From NCBI GenBank assembly GCA_001899065.1, contig MKUZ01000013.1, positions 85,923 to 149,922 on the forward strand: a stretch of DNA of 64,000 nucleotides, written 5' to 3'. Both the position numbers and the translations under genes were made by a program. Shown here piece by piece: positions 1 to 7,710 of this stretch (positions within the stretch are counted from its first letter, which is position 1; each line of letters opens with the position of its first letter). This DNA comes from Devosia sp. 66-22. GTDB lineage: Bacteria; Pseudomonadota; Alphaproteobacteria; Rhizobiales; Devosiaceae. The notes beneath the pieces are model-generated. The model had not been told where the DNA came from, did no database searches, and saw only the letters and a list, made by a program, of their open reading frames with translations.

Positions 1-693
1 CGATTCGCTGCTGTCAGGCCGCCAGCGGCCCGCCGTGACGAGACTCGTCGCCGCGCCGGTCGGATTGAAGATCGACGCAAAATAGGTGCGCCACACCTCC
101 TCCATCGCATCCGATCGCGGCGCGTCCTGCTTGCGCATCCCCTCGCCGAACAGCAACCTCTCGCCATCCCATGCCGCTGAGCGGTAGGGCGTGAAGATCG
201 CCCATTGCATCGACGCAAAGCGCCGCACGAAGAACGGCGCGGTCCGCTCGAGCGTGTAATGGTCCGGCTCGAACCACGCCGCGAACCGCGCCTCGTCCTC
301 GCGAAAGCGGACGAACGCCTTCATCTTGTGGCTGTCGCGGCGCACTTCGCTCGCCAGCCGGTAGAGCTTGCTGATGTCGGGGTCCGACCGCACCTCGATC
401 AGCGTGCGGTCCTTCTGCAGCCGGAACAGCAACCGGTAGAGCAGTCCGAAGCGGATCGTCTCGCGATGGCAGATCGCGGCTTCCGCCAGCTCGATGAAGC
501 GTGGCGGCACGACGCCGACCGCGCGCGTCGCCACATCGGCCGGCCGCTCCTCCGCCTCGGCGAACAGATCGACAACGGCCGCGGGATCCTCCCAGATCAC
601 GTCCTCCGGATGCGTGCCCTGCAGCAGCAATGCCCGCGCCGCGAGCCGCCACTCGGCGAAATCGTTGAGTGCCGCGAGCCGCACACGCTTCAT
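1..693 (-). CDS. DUF4130 (UdgX-associated) putative DNA repair protein, partial
   Basis: The reading frame is open from an ATG at 693 to the left edge of the window (231 codons). It carries the DUF4130 signature: an LLYRLLFRLQKD block, a DSHKMKAFVRFREDEARFAAWFEP block and an APFFVRRFASMQWAIFTP block, ending in YFASIFNP. In this family the domain either stands alone or is fused to a UdgX-type uracil-DNA-binding domain and is encoded next to a radical SAM repair protein. Here the start overlaps the stop of the radical SAM remnant by one base (TGATG). After the FNP at about residue 210 the residues no longer resemble the family's usual ARLK...EMP continuation, so the end may be diverged or shifted. 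A role in SOS-linked base-damage repair is inferred from family and context. Confidence 0.75.
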   Translation of the reverse strand, partial: MKRVRLAALNDFAEWRLAARALLLQGTHPEDVIWEDPAAVVDLFAEAEERPADVATRAVGVVPPRFIELAEAAICHRETIRFGLLYRLLFRLQKDRTLIEVRSDPDISKLYRLASEVRRDSHKMKAFVRFREDEARFAAWFEPDHYTLERTAPFFVRRFASMQWAIFTPYRSAAWDGERLLFGEGMRKQDAPRSDAMEEVWRTYFASIFNPTGAATSLVTAGRWRPDSSES

Positions 694-827
694 CAGAACA
701 GGCTCAGTTGTTTCGGCTCGGGCGTCAGCCGCGCACGGAGTGTCTCGTCGCCGAGCGAGGCGCAGGACGCGTCGTACTTGGCCGCATCGGCAAGAATGGC
801 GAGCTTTCGCTGGAGGGTGAGGCGCAT
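693..827 (-). pseudogene. Radical SAM DNA repair protein remnant (44 codons, internal deletion)
   Basis: A 44-codon frame starts at ATG 827 and stops at 693-695. Its first part (KLAILADAAKYDASCAS) is the N-terminus of the putative DNA modification/repair radical SAM family that partners DUF4130/UdgX proteins. Its last part (LRARLTPEPKQLSLF) looks like the C-terminus of the same family. The normal protein is roughly 400 residues with a CxxxCxxC iron-sulfur site, and all of that is missing here. The simplest reading is an in-frame internal deletion that kept both ends, so translational coupling to the downstream gene is preserved. No radical SAM chemistry is possible from what is left. Confidence 0.7.
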
Positions 828-832
828 CGTTT

Positions 833-847
833 GTTCACTATATGTTC
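833..847 (-). promoter_or_regulatory. LexA (SOS) box upstream of the repair cassette
   Basis: The sequence is a perfect alphaproteobacterial LexA operator, GTTC-N7-GTTC on the plus strand (GAAC-N7-GAAC read in the gene direction), with arms at 833-836 and 844-847. It ends 6 bases before the ATG of the radical SAM remnant, so a repressor bound here would block the promoter or early elongation. LexA control of such repair cassettes is established for the phylum; the assignment here rests on the motif and its position. Confidence 0.75.
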
Positions 848-900
848 TAGGATGCGCAAAGGCCATTCACAAAGAAGGTTCGTGGAGAGCCGGCCCCTTC

Positions 901-930
901 AAAAAAGAAAGCCGGGCTCGAAAGCCCGGC
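901..930 (-). terminator. Rho-independent terminator after the vWA gene
   Basis: Read on the minus strand, an 8-bp stem (GCCGGGCT / AGCCCGGC) with a 4-base loop is followed by TTTCTTTTTT. It lies about 45 bases past the stop of the vWA gene and closes the sigma factor-vWA operon. Confidence 0.85.
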
Positions 931-974
931 TTCAGGATCGGCTGAGGGGGAGGCTGCCTCGCCGAAGCTCTTGC

Positions 975-3107
975 TCAATTCACCGGCTGCGGCGCACCGA
1001 GATTGCGGTTCTGCGGCAGGGTCGGGTCATCGAACTTGCTCCGGCCGCCGGCCGAGTGGTCGGGGCTGAGCAGCGCGGCGAGGCCGACCAACTGCACGAA
1101 CTCGGCGCGGTAGCCATCGACATCGGCACCCTTGGCGCCATTGGCGAGGTCGGTGATTTGCTGCCAGGTGATCGTCTCGCCATAGGCCGAGCCCTTGAGC
1201 TTCTGGCCGAATGCGGCGACGGCAGCGGCAAAGCGCGGATCGTCTCCAGCCTTCATCGCATCGTCGAGCACCAGGTCGCGGCCGATCGGCATCTCGATGA
1301 GCTTGCTGGTATCCCCCAGCGGCGCCTTGTAGCGCATCTTGAGGAAGCCGAGCTCGTCATCGGCGGCGATCTCGTTGGCCTGCGGAGCCGAGCCGTAGCG
1401 CAGCGGGTCGTTGAGTTCCCCCCCCGAACCGACAGGAGTGATCTCGTAGAGCGCCGTTACAGTGTGGCCCGCACCGATCTCGCCGGCATCGACGGCGTCG
1501 TTGTTGAAATCCTCGCGGTTGAGCGCCCGGGTCTCGTAGCCGATCAGGCGGTACTCGGCGACCAAGGCCGGGTTGAACTCCACCTGGATCTTCACGTCCT
1601 TGGCGATCGTCACCATGTTGGCGCCGCCCTCGGTCACCAGCACCTTCTGCGCTTCGCGGAAGCTGTCGATGTAGCTGGCATTGCCGTTGCCGTTCTGGGC
1701 CAGGCTCTGCATCAGCGCGTCGTCGAGATTGCCCCGGCCGAAACCGATGACGCTGAGGAAGATCCCCTTGTCACGCTGCGTCTTGATGTAGGTCTTGAGA
1801 TCCTCGGGATCGTCCATGCCCACATTGAAGTCGCCGTCGGTCGCGAGGATCACACGGTTGTTGCCGTTCTCGAGCTTGTTCTCCTCGGCGAGCTGGTAAG
1901 CGAGCGCAATGCCCTCGGCGCCGGCGGTCGAACCACCCGCGTAGAGATTGTCGAGCGCCTTGAGGATCGTCGTGCGCCGACTGGCCTTGGTCGGCTCCAG
2001 CACTACGCCGGCCGAACCGGCATAGACCACGATCGACACCGTGTCGTCGTCCTGGAGCTGGTCGACCAAGAGGCCAAACGAGCGCTTGAGCAGCGGCAGC
2101 TTGTTGGGTTCGTCCATCGACCCCGAAGTGTCGATGAGGAACGTCAGATTCTGCGGCTGGCGCTCATCGGCCGGCGGCACATAGCCCTTGATGCCGATCT
2201 GCAGCAGCTCGGTCTTGGGGTTCCACGGCGTCGGGATGACCGTCATCGACGCCGAGAACGGCGTGTCCGCGCTGGTCGGCGCGGCGTAATCGTACGGGAA
2301 ATAGTTGATCAGCTCCTCGAGACGCACCGCGTCGGGGTCGGGCAGATAGCCGTCCTCGAGCAGGCTCCGCACATAGGTGTAGGACGCCGTGTCGACGTCG
2401 ATCGAGAAGGTCGAGACCCGCTCTTCCGACGTGATCTTCACGCGGTTCTCATCGAACGACTTGAACGTATCGCCCTCGACATAGAGCGGCTGCGTGGCGG
2501 CGTAGCCAGCGCCCGACATATCGGCGGTCGCCGACGGCGCGGCCTGGCGCATCGTTACCCGGCCCATCGGGGCGGGGGCCGCCTCGGGGAGAGTAACGAT
2601 CGCGTCGGACATCGCCTCGGCCTCGTCCGGCGCGTTGGCACCGGTCTCCGCCGCCATTTTGGGCTGCTCGACCGGAGCCGGCTTGGTCGTCTCCGGCGCC
2701 ACCGTGCTCAGCGTCTGCAGATTGACATCACTGTCAGTCTTCTCCACGCGCAGCGCGGGCTGCTCGACCGGCGTTTCCGTCGCCGCGATCGTCACGTCGT
2801 CGCCGCCCACCGGCGGCAGGGTGTCGATGGGATTGTTGGTCGCCACCATCTGCGAGCCGATCGGCAGCAGAACGAGCGCGGCCACCGCAGTGGCAGCGGG
2901 AACGCCAAGGCCGGCGCCCAGCTTCCAGCGGCTCAGCCAGCCGGCGGGCTTGGCGGCAGCGGCCTTCTTCTGGCCTGCCTGCGCAGCATCGAACGCCACC
3001 ATCGCGGCATTGAGCGCGAGCTTCTTCGCTTCGGGCGAAGGCTGCACGCTGCGCAGCGACTTCAGGGAAGAGAGAGCTTGGTCGGTCATCTTATCGTCCT
3101 CGTTCAT
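975..3107 (-). CDS. Membrane-anchored vWA-domain protein (YfbK-like), ECF sigma partner
   Basis: This 710-residue protein has one membrane helix at about residues 63-85, a Pro/Ala/Glu-rich linker, a YfbK-type vWA N-terminal block (YVEGDTFKSFDENRVKITSEERVSTFSIDVDTASY) and a vWA domain whose metal site starts FLIDTSGSMDEP at about residue 322. A C-terminal DUF3520-type region follows. The start at 3107 is chosen because its ATG overlaps the TGA of the sigma gene (ATGA), which indicates translational coupling; a second ATG lies at 3089. No classical zinc anti-sigma domain follows the sigma gene, so the N-terminal cytoplasmic stretch of this protein is a candidate for that role. That function is inference. 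Family members act at the envelope, but substrates are unknown. Confidence 0.88.
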   Translation of the reverse strand: MNEDDKMTDQALSSLKSLRSVQPSPEAKKLALNAAMVAFDAAQAGQKKAAAAKPAGWLSRWKLGAGLGVPAATAVAALVLLPIGSQMVATNNPIDTLPPVGGDDVTIAATETPVEQPALRVEKTDSDVNLQTLSTVAPETTKPAPVEQPKMAAETGANAPDEAEAMSDAIVTLPEAAPAPMGRVTMRQAAPSATADMSGAGYAATQPLYVEGDTFKSFDENRVKITSEERVSTFSIDVDTASYTYVRSLLEDGYLPDPDAVRLEELINYFPYDYAAPTSADTPFSASMTVIPTPWNPKTELLQIGIKGYVPPADERQPQNLTFLIDTSGSMDEPNKLPLLKRSFGLLVDQLQDDDTVSIVVYAGSAGVVLEPTKASRRTTILKALDNLYAGGSTAGAEGIALAYQLAEENKLENGNNRVILATDGDFNVGMDDPEDLKTYIKTQRDKGIFLSVIGFGRGNLDDALMQSLAQNGNGNASYIDSFREAQKVLVTEGGANMVTIAKDVKIQVEFNPALVAEYRLIGYETRALNREDFNNDAVDAGEIGAGHTVTALYEITPVGSGGELNDPLRYGSAPQANEIAADDELGFLKMRYKAPLGDTSKLIEMPIGRDLVLDDAMKAGDDPRFAAAVAAFGQKLKGSAYGETITWQQITDLANGAKGADVDGYRAEFVQLVGLAALLSPDHSAGGRSKFDDPTLPQNRNLGAPQPVN

Positions 3108-3703
3108 AGAAGGCCCCGCAGGGTCTTCTTGGCTTCGTGTATGTGCCAGGAGACTGTCGCCTCCTTGCACCCCATGATCTGCGCGGCCTCGGCGTGGTTC
3201 ATGTCCTCGGCGTAGACCAGCATGATCGCTTCGCGCTGTTTGTCGGGCAGCGCATTGACCCGTTCCCAGATTTCGCGGGCGGTGGTCGCCTCTTCCTGGC
3301 CGCCCGGATCGTCTTCCGGATGCACCAGCGTGAAGGCATCGATGGTCTTGTTCTTGCGCATCGACGAGCGCTGCATGTCGCGCACCATGTTGATGGTCAC
3401 GCGATAGAGCCAGCTCGTGAACGCCGAACGGCCATCGAAACTCTGGATTGCAGTGGCGAGCTTGATGCACACCTCCTGCGCAATGTCCTCGGCGTCCGAC
3501 TTCTTGCCCGTCCACTTGCAAGCGGTCCGGAAGATGAAGTCGTAGTTCGCCTCGATGAGCTGGCTGAACGCCAGCCGGTCACCCGACTTGGCTCGCTCGA
3601 CCAGCGAGTTATTCCGTTCGGTCGCCGCCGACCGAACACTGATTTCAGATTGCGGCGTCAAAACCAGGGACCCATCCACTCCAAGAAACCTTTGAATTGG
3701 CAT
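3104..3703 (-). CDS. ECF RNA polymerase sigma factor (RpoE-like)
   Basis: A 199-residue sigma-70 family protein of the extracytoplasmic-function class. Region 2 runs at about residues 35-105 (FRTACKWTGKKSDAEDIAQEVCIKL, then SAFTSWLYRVTINMVRD), and region 4 at about 140-199 with a helix-turn-helix (AEAAQIMGCKEATVSWHIHEAKKTL). Regions 1.1 and 3 are absent, as expected for ECF factors. The N-terminal extension of about 25 residues is longer than usual, so translation may begin at a downstream GTG or TTG. The gene overlaps the vWA gene by 4 bases, so the two products are probably made together and act in one signalling unit. Confidence 0.92.
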   Translation of the reverse strand: MPIQRFLGVDGSLVLTPQSEISVRSAATERNNSLVERAKSGDRLAFSQLIEANYDFIFRTACKWTGKKSDAEDIAQEVCIKLATAIQSFDGRSAFTSWLYRVTINMVRDMQRSSMRKNKTIDAFTLVHPEDDPGGQEEATTAREIWERVNALPDKQREAIMLVYAEDMNHAEAAQIMGCKEATVSWHIHEAKKTLRGLL

Positions 3704-3962
3704 CTTTGACAGTAAGACGCCACGTCATGTGGGGTCCTTGGGTGGGATTTGCGATTATTTCGGAGGAAGCAGGGATGCCGTCATGCCCGGGGCAGAAACC
3801 GGGCGTCCGGCGCACCTTCAGGCGGGCGCAAGAGGGGTGCGGACCGAACGGCCGGCGCGGACCGGCCATGACGACTGCATAAGAGACGCCCCCGCCGGCA
3901 CATTCCTTGGGTGCGACGCCCGCAACCTTGCTCCAGCCACCTTGCGGCGCTAGGTCAACACC
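3704..3962. other. Intergenic region between divergent genes
   Basis: This holds the promoters for the ECF sigma gene (leftward) and the small membrane gene (rightward). A GC-rich inverted repeat near 3784-3808 (GCCCGG ... CCGGGC) resembles the dispersed palindromes seen elsewhere in the window. I see no coding potential and no clear promoter boxes. Confidence 0.5.
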
Positions 3963-4151
3963 ATGACCGACGACAAGAAACCCATCGGGCCGTTCACCCT
4001 CACGCCGCCGCGCATCCTGCTGCTGGTGCTGGGCGCCATCGCCCTCACCTACATCATCGGCGCGCTGATGGGCGGCGTGGCCAACTACAACGACCTCAAG
4101 CTCGCCCGCGACGCGGCCTCGAGCGAGGCGGCAGCCGCGTCCAGCCAGTAG
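3963..4151 (+). CDS. Small single-pass membrane protein, unknown function
   Basis: A 62-codon frame starting with an ATG. It encodes a short polar N-terminus (MTDDKKPIGPFTLTPPR), one hydrophobic helix at about residues 17-38 (ILLLVLGAIALTYIIGALMG) and a charged, Ala-rich C-terminus. The well-formed hydrophobic segment and normal codon use argue for a real gene. No family is recognised. It converges with mnmA, whose stop is only 4 bases away. Confidence 0.55.
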   Translation: MTDDKKPIGPFTLTPPRILLLVLGAIALTYIIGALMGGVANYNDLKLARDAASSEAAAASSQ

Positions 4152-4155
4152 GCCG

Positions 4156-5307
4156 CTAGGCCACCAGCGCCTGCGGCACCGCCTCGGCGATGAACCCGCC
4201 CCCCAGCACCTCGCTCGTCTCGCTCTCGTCGGCGTAGAATACGCAGGCCTGGCCGGGGCTGATCCCGTACTCGCCGGCAAACAGCGTCGCATACACCTCG
4301 CCGTCGATCAGCTGCACCGCGCCCTGCTGCGGCGGCCGGGTAGAACGCACTTTCACTTCCACCGGCAGACCGTTGCCGCCCGCCGCCGTGCCGAGCGGCC
4401 GGTCGCCGAGCCAGTTGACGTCGCGCAGCCGCACCGTGCGCGTCATCAGCGCCTCGCGCGGCCCCACGATCACGCGGCTCGCCTTATGGTCGAGCTTGAC
4501 CACATAGAGCGGCGCGTCGGCGGCGATGCCGAGGCCCTTCCGCTGCCCGATCGTGTAGTTGATGATCCCGTCATGCGTGCCCAACACGCGCCCGTCGAGA
4601 TGCACGATCTCGCCGCCCGCCAGCGCCTCGGGATGCATCTTGCGGATCACATCCTGGTACTTGCCCTGCGGCACAAAGCAGATGTCCTGGCTATCGTGCT
4701 TGTCGGCGATCTCGAGCCCGAACTCGCGCGCCAGCTCGCGCACCGCCGGCTTGCTCATCCCGCCCAGCGGGAAGCGCAGGAAGTCGAGCTGCTGCTCGGT
4801 CGTTGCGAAGAGGAAATAGGTCTGGTCGCGCGAAGCATCGACCGGCCGATAGAGCCGCCGCTTGCCGCCCTCGAGACGGCTCTGCACATAGTGCCCCGTC
4901 GCCAGCACGTCGGCCCCCAGGTCCTGGGCCACCTCCATCAGGTCGACGAACTTCACCGACTGGTTGCACGCAATGCAGGGCACCGGCGTCTCGCCCTGCC
5001 GGTAAGCGTTGGCGAACGGCTCCATCACGGCGTTCCGGAACCGCTCCTCATAGTCGAGGACGTAGTGCGGAATGCCCAGCGCCGCCGCCACCCGGCGCGC
5101 ATCGTGAATGTCCTGGCCGGCGCAGCAGGCGCCCTTGCGGTGCGTCGCCTCGCCATGGTCGTAAAGCTGCAGGGTAACGCCCACCACGTCGTAGCCCTCG
5201 CGAGCCAGCAGTCCGGCCACCACCGAGCTATCGACGCCACCCGACATCGCGACGACGACGCGCGTGTCCTGGGGGCGCTTGGGCAGATCAAGCGAATTGA
5301 GGTCCAT
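4156..5307 (-). CDS. mnmA: tRNA-specific 2-thiouridylase MnmA
   Basis: A 383-residue enzyme that thiolates U34 of the tRNAs for Lys, Glu and Gln in the cytoplasm. The PP-loop ATP motif SGGVDSS is at about residues 22-28, the first catalytic cysteine is in PCIACN, and the second, which carries the persulfide, is in DICFVPQG. The C-terminal beta-barrel is complete ([11 protein letters not shown]). The start at 5307 (MDLNSLDLP) is preferred; an in-frame ATG at 5316 is possible. A much longer upstream extension of the frame lacks family similarity and was not used. Confidence 0.95.
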   Translation of the reverse strand: MDLNSLDLPKRPQDTRVVVAMSGGVDSSVVAGLLAREGYDVVGVTLQLYDHGEATHRKGACCAGQDIHDARRVAAALGIPHYVLDYEERFRNAVMEPFANAYRQGETPVPCIACNQSVKFVDLMEVAQDLGADVLATGHYVQSRLEGGKRRLYRPVDASRDQTYFLFATTEQQLDFLRFPLGGMSKPAVRELAREFGLEIADKHDSQDICFVPQGKYQDVIRKMHPEALAGGEIVHLDGRVLGTHDGIINYTIGQRKGLGIAADAPLYVVKLDHKASRVIVGPREALMTRTVRLRDVNWLGDRPLGTAAGGNGLPVEVKVRSTRPPQQGAVQLIDGEVYATLFAGEYGISPGQACVFYADESETSEVLGGGFIAEAVPQALVA

Positions 5308-5421
5308 CAGTCTCATCCAGTTGGGGGTCAAGGCCCCAGTGAACGGCGGCTCTATAGGCCCGCCATTGACCGCATGCAACCGCTGCCCTAGGACGCCCGC
5401 GCCAACCAACAGGAGGCAATC

Positions 5422-5663
5422 ATGCGCAAAGTCCGCAACCACGACGACCAGCCCTGCTTTTGAGGTCAGCTCGAAGCGCCGCAACTCCTTCCCGTCCGAA
5501 ACGCATGTGAAGCGCGGCGATCGCCGCGTTCATGGCGACGTCGAGCTCCTCGAAAAACTCGGTCGGAACGACCTCTGCCCCTGCGGCTCCGGGAGGTTGT
5601 TTCAAGAAGTGCTGCCTCAGCTCCGGCCGCTATGATGGCGCTCAGCGCGCCTACTATTTTTAG
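5422..5663 (+). pseudogene. SEC-C zinc-motif small protein with two frameshifts
   Basis: A strong ribosome binding site (AGGAGG) sits 5 bases before the ATG at 5422. The frame reads [13 protein letters not shown] and then hits a TGA at 5461. Skipping one T in the TTTT run just before it restores a frame that continues [20 protein letters not shown] and [13 protein letters not shown], the SEC-C metal-binding motif. A second extra T in the TTT at 5600-5602 then separates this from its natural ending [15 protein letters not shown]... with a TAG at 5661-5663. The repaired product would have about 79 residues. Both changes are single extra bases in T runs, so sequencing error and genuine decay are both possible. 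The exact subfamily is not recognised. Confidence 0.6.
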
Positions 5664-5786
5664 GGATTGATCGGAAGGGCGGGCGCCAGGCGTCCGCCCG
5701 GCAATTCTTGCCCGGAGGTTACTTCCTGCCCACCGTACCGGCGGTCGCGGCACTCGCAAACCGCTGATCCATCAGGGTTTCGCAAC

Positions 5787-5802
5787 TGGCATCCCCCTTG
5801 CA
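5787..5802 (+). promoter_or_regulatory. Sigma-54 (-24/-12) promoter of fliK
   Basis: The sequence TGGCATCCCCCTTGCA has the invariant GG and GC separated by exactly 10 bases, as required for sigma-54 RNA polymerase. Transcription would start near 5812, downstream of the first in-frame start codon (5803), which supports the GTG at 5839 as the fliK start. The activator is presumably FlbD, encoded about 8 kb downstream. Confidence 0.75.
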
Positions 5803-5838
5803 TTGCTGATCTCGGATTATTGTGTCCGGAACCCGTTC

Positions 5839-7701
5839 GTGTCGAACCTGACCGTCAGCTATGTGAGCCAGACCTCGGCGGCGCCCTCTGCCGGCGGGCC
5901 CGCTGCTGCGCCGGGGACGGACAGCCCGCTCGGCTTCCTCGCCGCGCTGCTCGATCAGGTGCTGGCTCGCGGCGCGCAGACCGGCGGCAACGGTACCGAA
6001 GCCAGTGCGAGCGCCGCCTTTGCCGGCCTGCTCGATGTCGACACCAGCGACAGCGGCGATGCCGCGTCGGACCCCGCGCAGCTCGCCGCGAACCTCATCG
6101 CCGCGCTCGACGCGCAACTCGCTGGCAAGTCCGATCCGGGCCATTTGGCTGATCTGAGGGACACCATCGACGCCCTGGCCGCCCTGCTCGATGGAGCGCC
6201 GACCACTAGCGCGTCCGCGGCGCCCAGCATGGCGCCCGGCCAGATCGACCAGCTTCTCACCGATCTCGGCCTGATCGAGCCAGTCACCGGCAAGGTTCAG
6301 CCAGCCGCCGCGCCGGGAACCGATCTCGCCACCCTGCGCGACAAGCTGGCGGCGTTGAGCCAGTCCGTCGCCGCGACCGCCCCCGATCTCGCTCAGCAGG
6401 CGCAGACCCTCGCCGCAAAGCTCGATAGCGTCGTTGCCGATCCGGCACCGGCCCCCGATCCCGACGCACTCACCATCGCCGGCATCATTCGCACGCTGCT
6501 CGGCCATGGCGCCAAACCCGACGCCGATCCGGCCGCCACCGAGAGCATCCCGCAGACCGACGACGATCTGCTGCGTGTCCTCGCAACGCTCGGCCTCAGC
6601 CCAGCGGCAGCGCCAGCCACAGCCGGCGCTGAGGCCACCGCTACCACCACCACCGCCAATACCACCGTCCCCGCCCCGCTCCTCCGGCTCAGCAACCAGC
6701 TCACCCAGGTAGCGTCGGAGCTCGCCGCCACCGCTCCCGAGCTTGCGCAAAAGCTCGAAGCCGTCGCGACGCGCCTTGTCTCAGGCGACGCCGACCCCAA
6801 TCTCCTGGGCAAGCTCACCAGCGCTGCCGGCAGTCCTGACAGCGCGGCGCTCGACAAGCTCGTTCAGAGCCTGATCGACGCCAAACCGGCAGCACCGGCC
6901 GCCGCTCCCGCCGCGCCCCAGGTCGCCGCACCGACAGATCTCGCCATTCCGGCGCCGCTCGCGCCCAGGCAGTCCCGAACCGCCGTCGCCGAAACGAAAA
7001 CTGCCCCGCCCGACCCGCCCGCGGTGACGACGGAGCCAGCCCCCCGCTCCGCTCCGGCCGTGACTGTTACGGCCTCCCGCGACGCCGTCCCGCATCCGGC
7101 GCCCGAATCCCGGATCGAGGCGAAGGTCACCACCGTCGTCGCTGACGCCGCCAGGACCGACCCAGCCGCGCAGCCAGCCGCCGCGCCGCAGCAGCCCGCG
7201 CCTCTCGCCGCGCAGCAGGCGCGCGCCCTGCCCGCCGCCTACCAGCCCGTCGCCAGCCCCATCAATATGGGTCAGGTCGCGTTCGAGATGGTACGGCAGG
7301 TTCACCAGGGCACCTCGCGCTTCATCATCCGTCTCGATCCGCCCGAGCTCGGCCGCGTCGACGTCAGGATGCATGTCGATGCCCAGGGTACGCTCAATGC
7401 GCGCCTCACCGTCGACCGCGCCGAGACCCTCGACCTGTTCCAGCGCGACCAGCGCTCGCTCGAGCGCGCCCTCGCCCAGGCCGGCCTCGATGCCGGCAAG
7501 ACCAACCTCGAATTCTCGCTGCGCCAGCAGAGCCACAATCCGTTCGCCGGCATGATGGGCGGCGACCAGCGGCAGCAGCATCCGGGCTACGGCGCGGCCC
7601 CGCGCTTTACCCTTGGCGGCACCGACGACGCAGCGTCGCTGCCGGCCGTCACCCTTTATCGCGGCACCGCTTCGGCGGGCGGCGTGAACATCTTTGCGTA
7701 G
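5839..7701 (+). CDS. fliK: Flagellar hook-length control protein FliK
   Basis: About 620 residues, starting at a GTG chosen because the sigma-54 promoter overlaps the earlier candidate. The first 470 residues are low-complexity, rich in Ala, Pro, Thr and Asp, as is usual for the FliK ruler region. The C-terminal Flg_hook domain spans about residues 475-590: FEMVRQVHQGTSRFIIRLDP, then PPELGRVDVRMHVDAQG. The tail has a Gln-rich stretch and GGVNIFA at the end. FliK is secreted by the flagellar export gate, measures hook length and switches export specificity. It is followed after 9 bases by flgD, so the two form an operon. Confidence 0.88.
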   Translation: MSNLTVSYVSQTSAAPSAGGPAAAPGTDSPLGFLAALLDQVLARGAQTGGNGTEASASAAFAGLLDVDTSDSGDAASDPAQLAANLIAALDAQLAGKSDPGHLADLRDTIDALAALLDGAPTTSASAAPSMAPGQIDQLLTDLGLIEPVTGKVQPAAAPGTDLATLRDKLAALSQSVAATAPDLAQQAQTLAAKLDSVVADPAPAPDPDALTIAGIIRTLLGHGAKPDADPAATESIPQTDDDLLRVLATLGLSPAAAPATAGAEATATTTTANTTVPAPLLRLSNQLTQVASELAATAPELAQKLEAVATRLVSGDADPNLLGKLTSAAGSPDSAALDKLVQSLIDAKPAAPAAAPAAPQVAAPTDLAIPAPLAPRQSRTAVAETKTAPPDPPAVTTEPAPRSAPAVTVTASRDAVPHPAPESRIEAKVTTVVADAARTDPAAQPAAAPQQPAPLAAQQARALPAAYQPVASPINMGQVAFEMVRQVHQGTSRFIIRLDPPELGRVDVRMHVDAQGTLNARLTVDRAETLDLFQRDQRSLERALAQAGLDAGKTNLEFSLRQQSHNPFAGMMGGDQRQQHPGYGAAPRFTLGGTDDAASLPAVTLYRGTASAGGVNIFA

Positions 7702-7710
7702 GAGCGTCCG

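Noticed and set aside
205-3709. Very long plus-strand frames opposite the vWA and sigma genes, including one of 848 codons
   Set aside because: They are antisense shadows of strong minus-strand genes in GC-rich DNA, with Arg- and His-rich composition and no family similarity.
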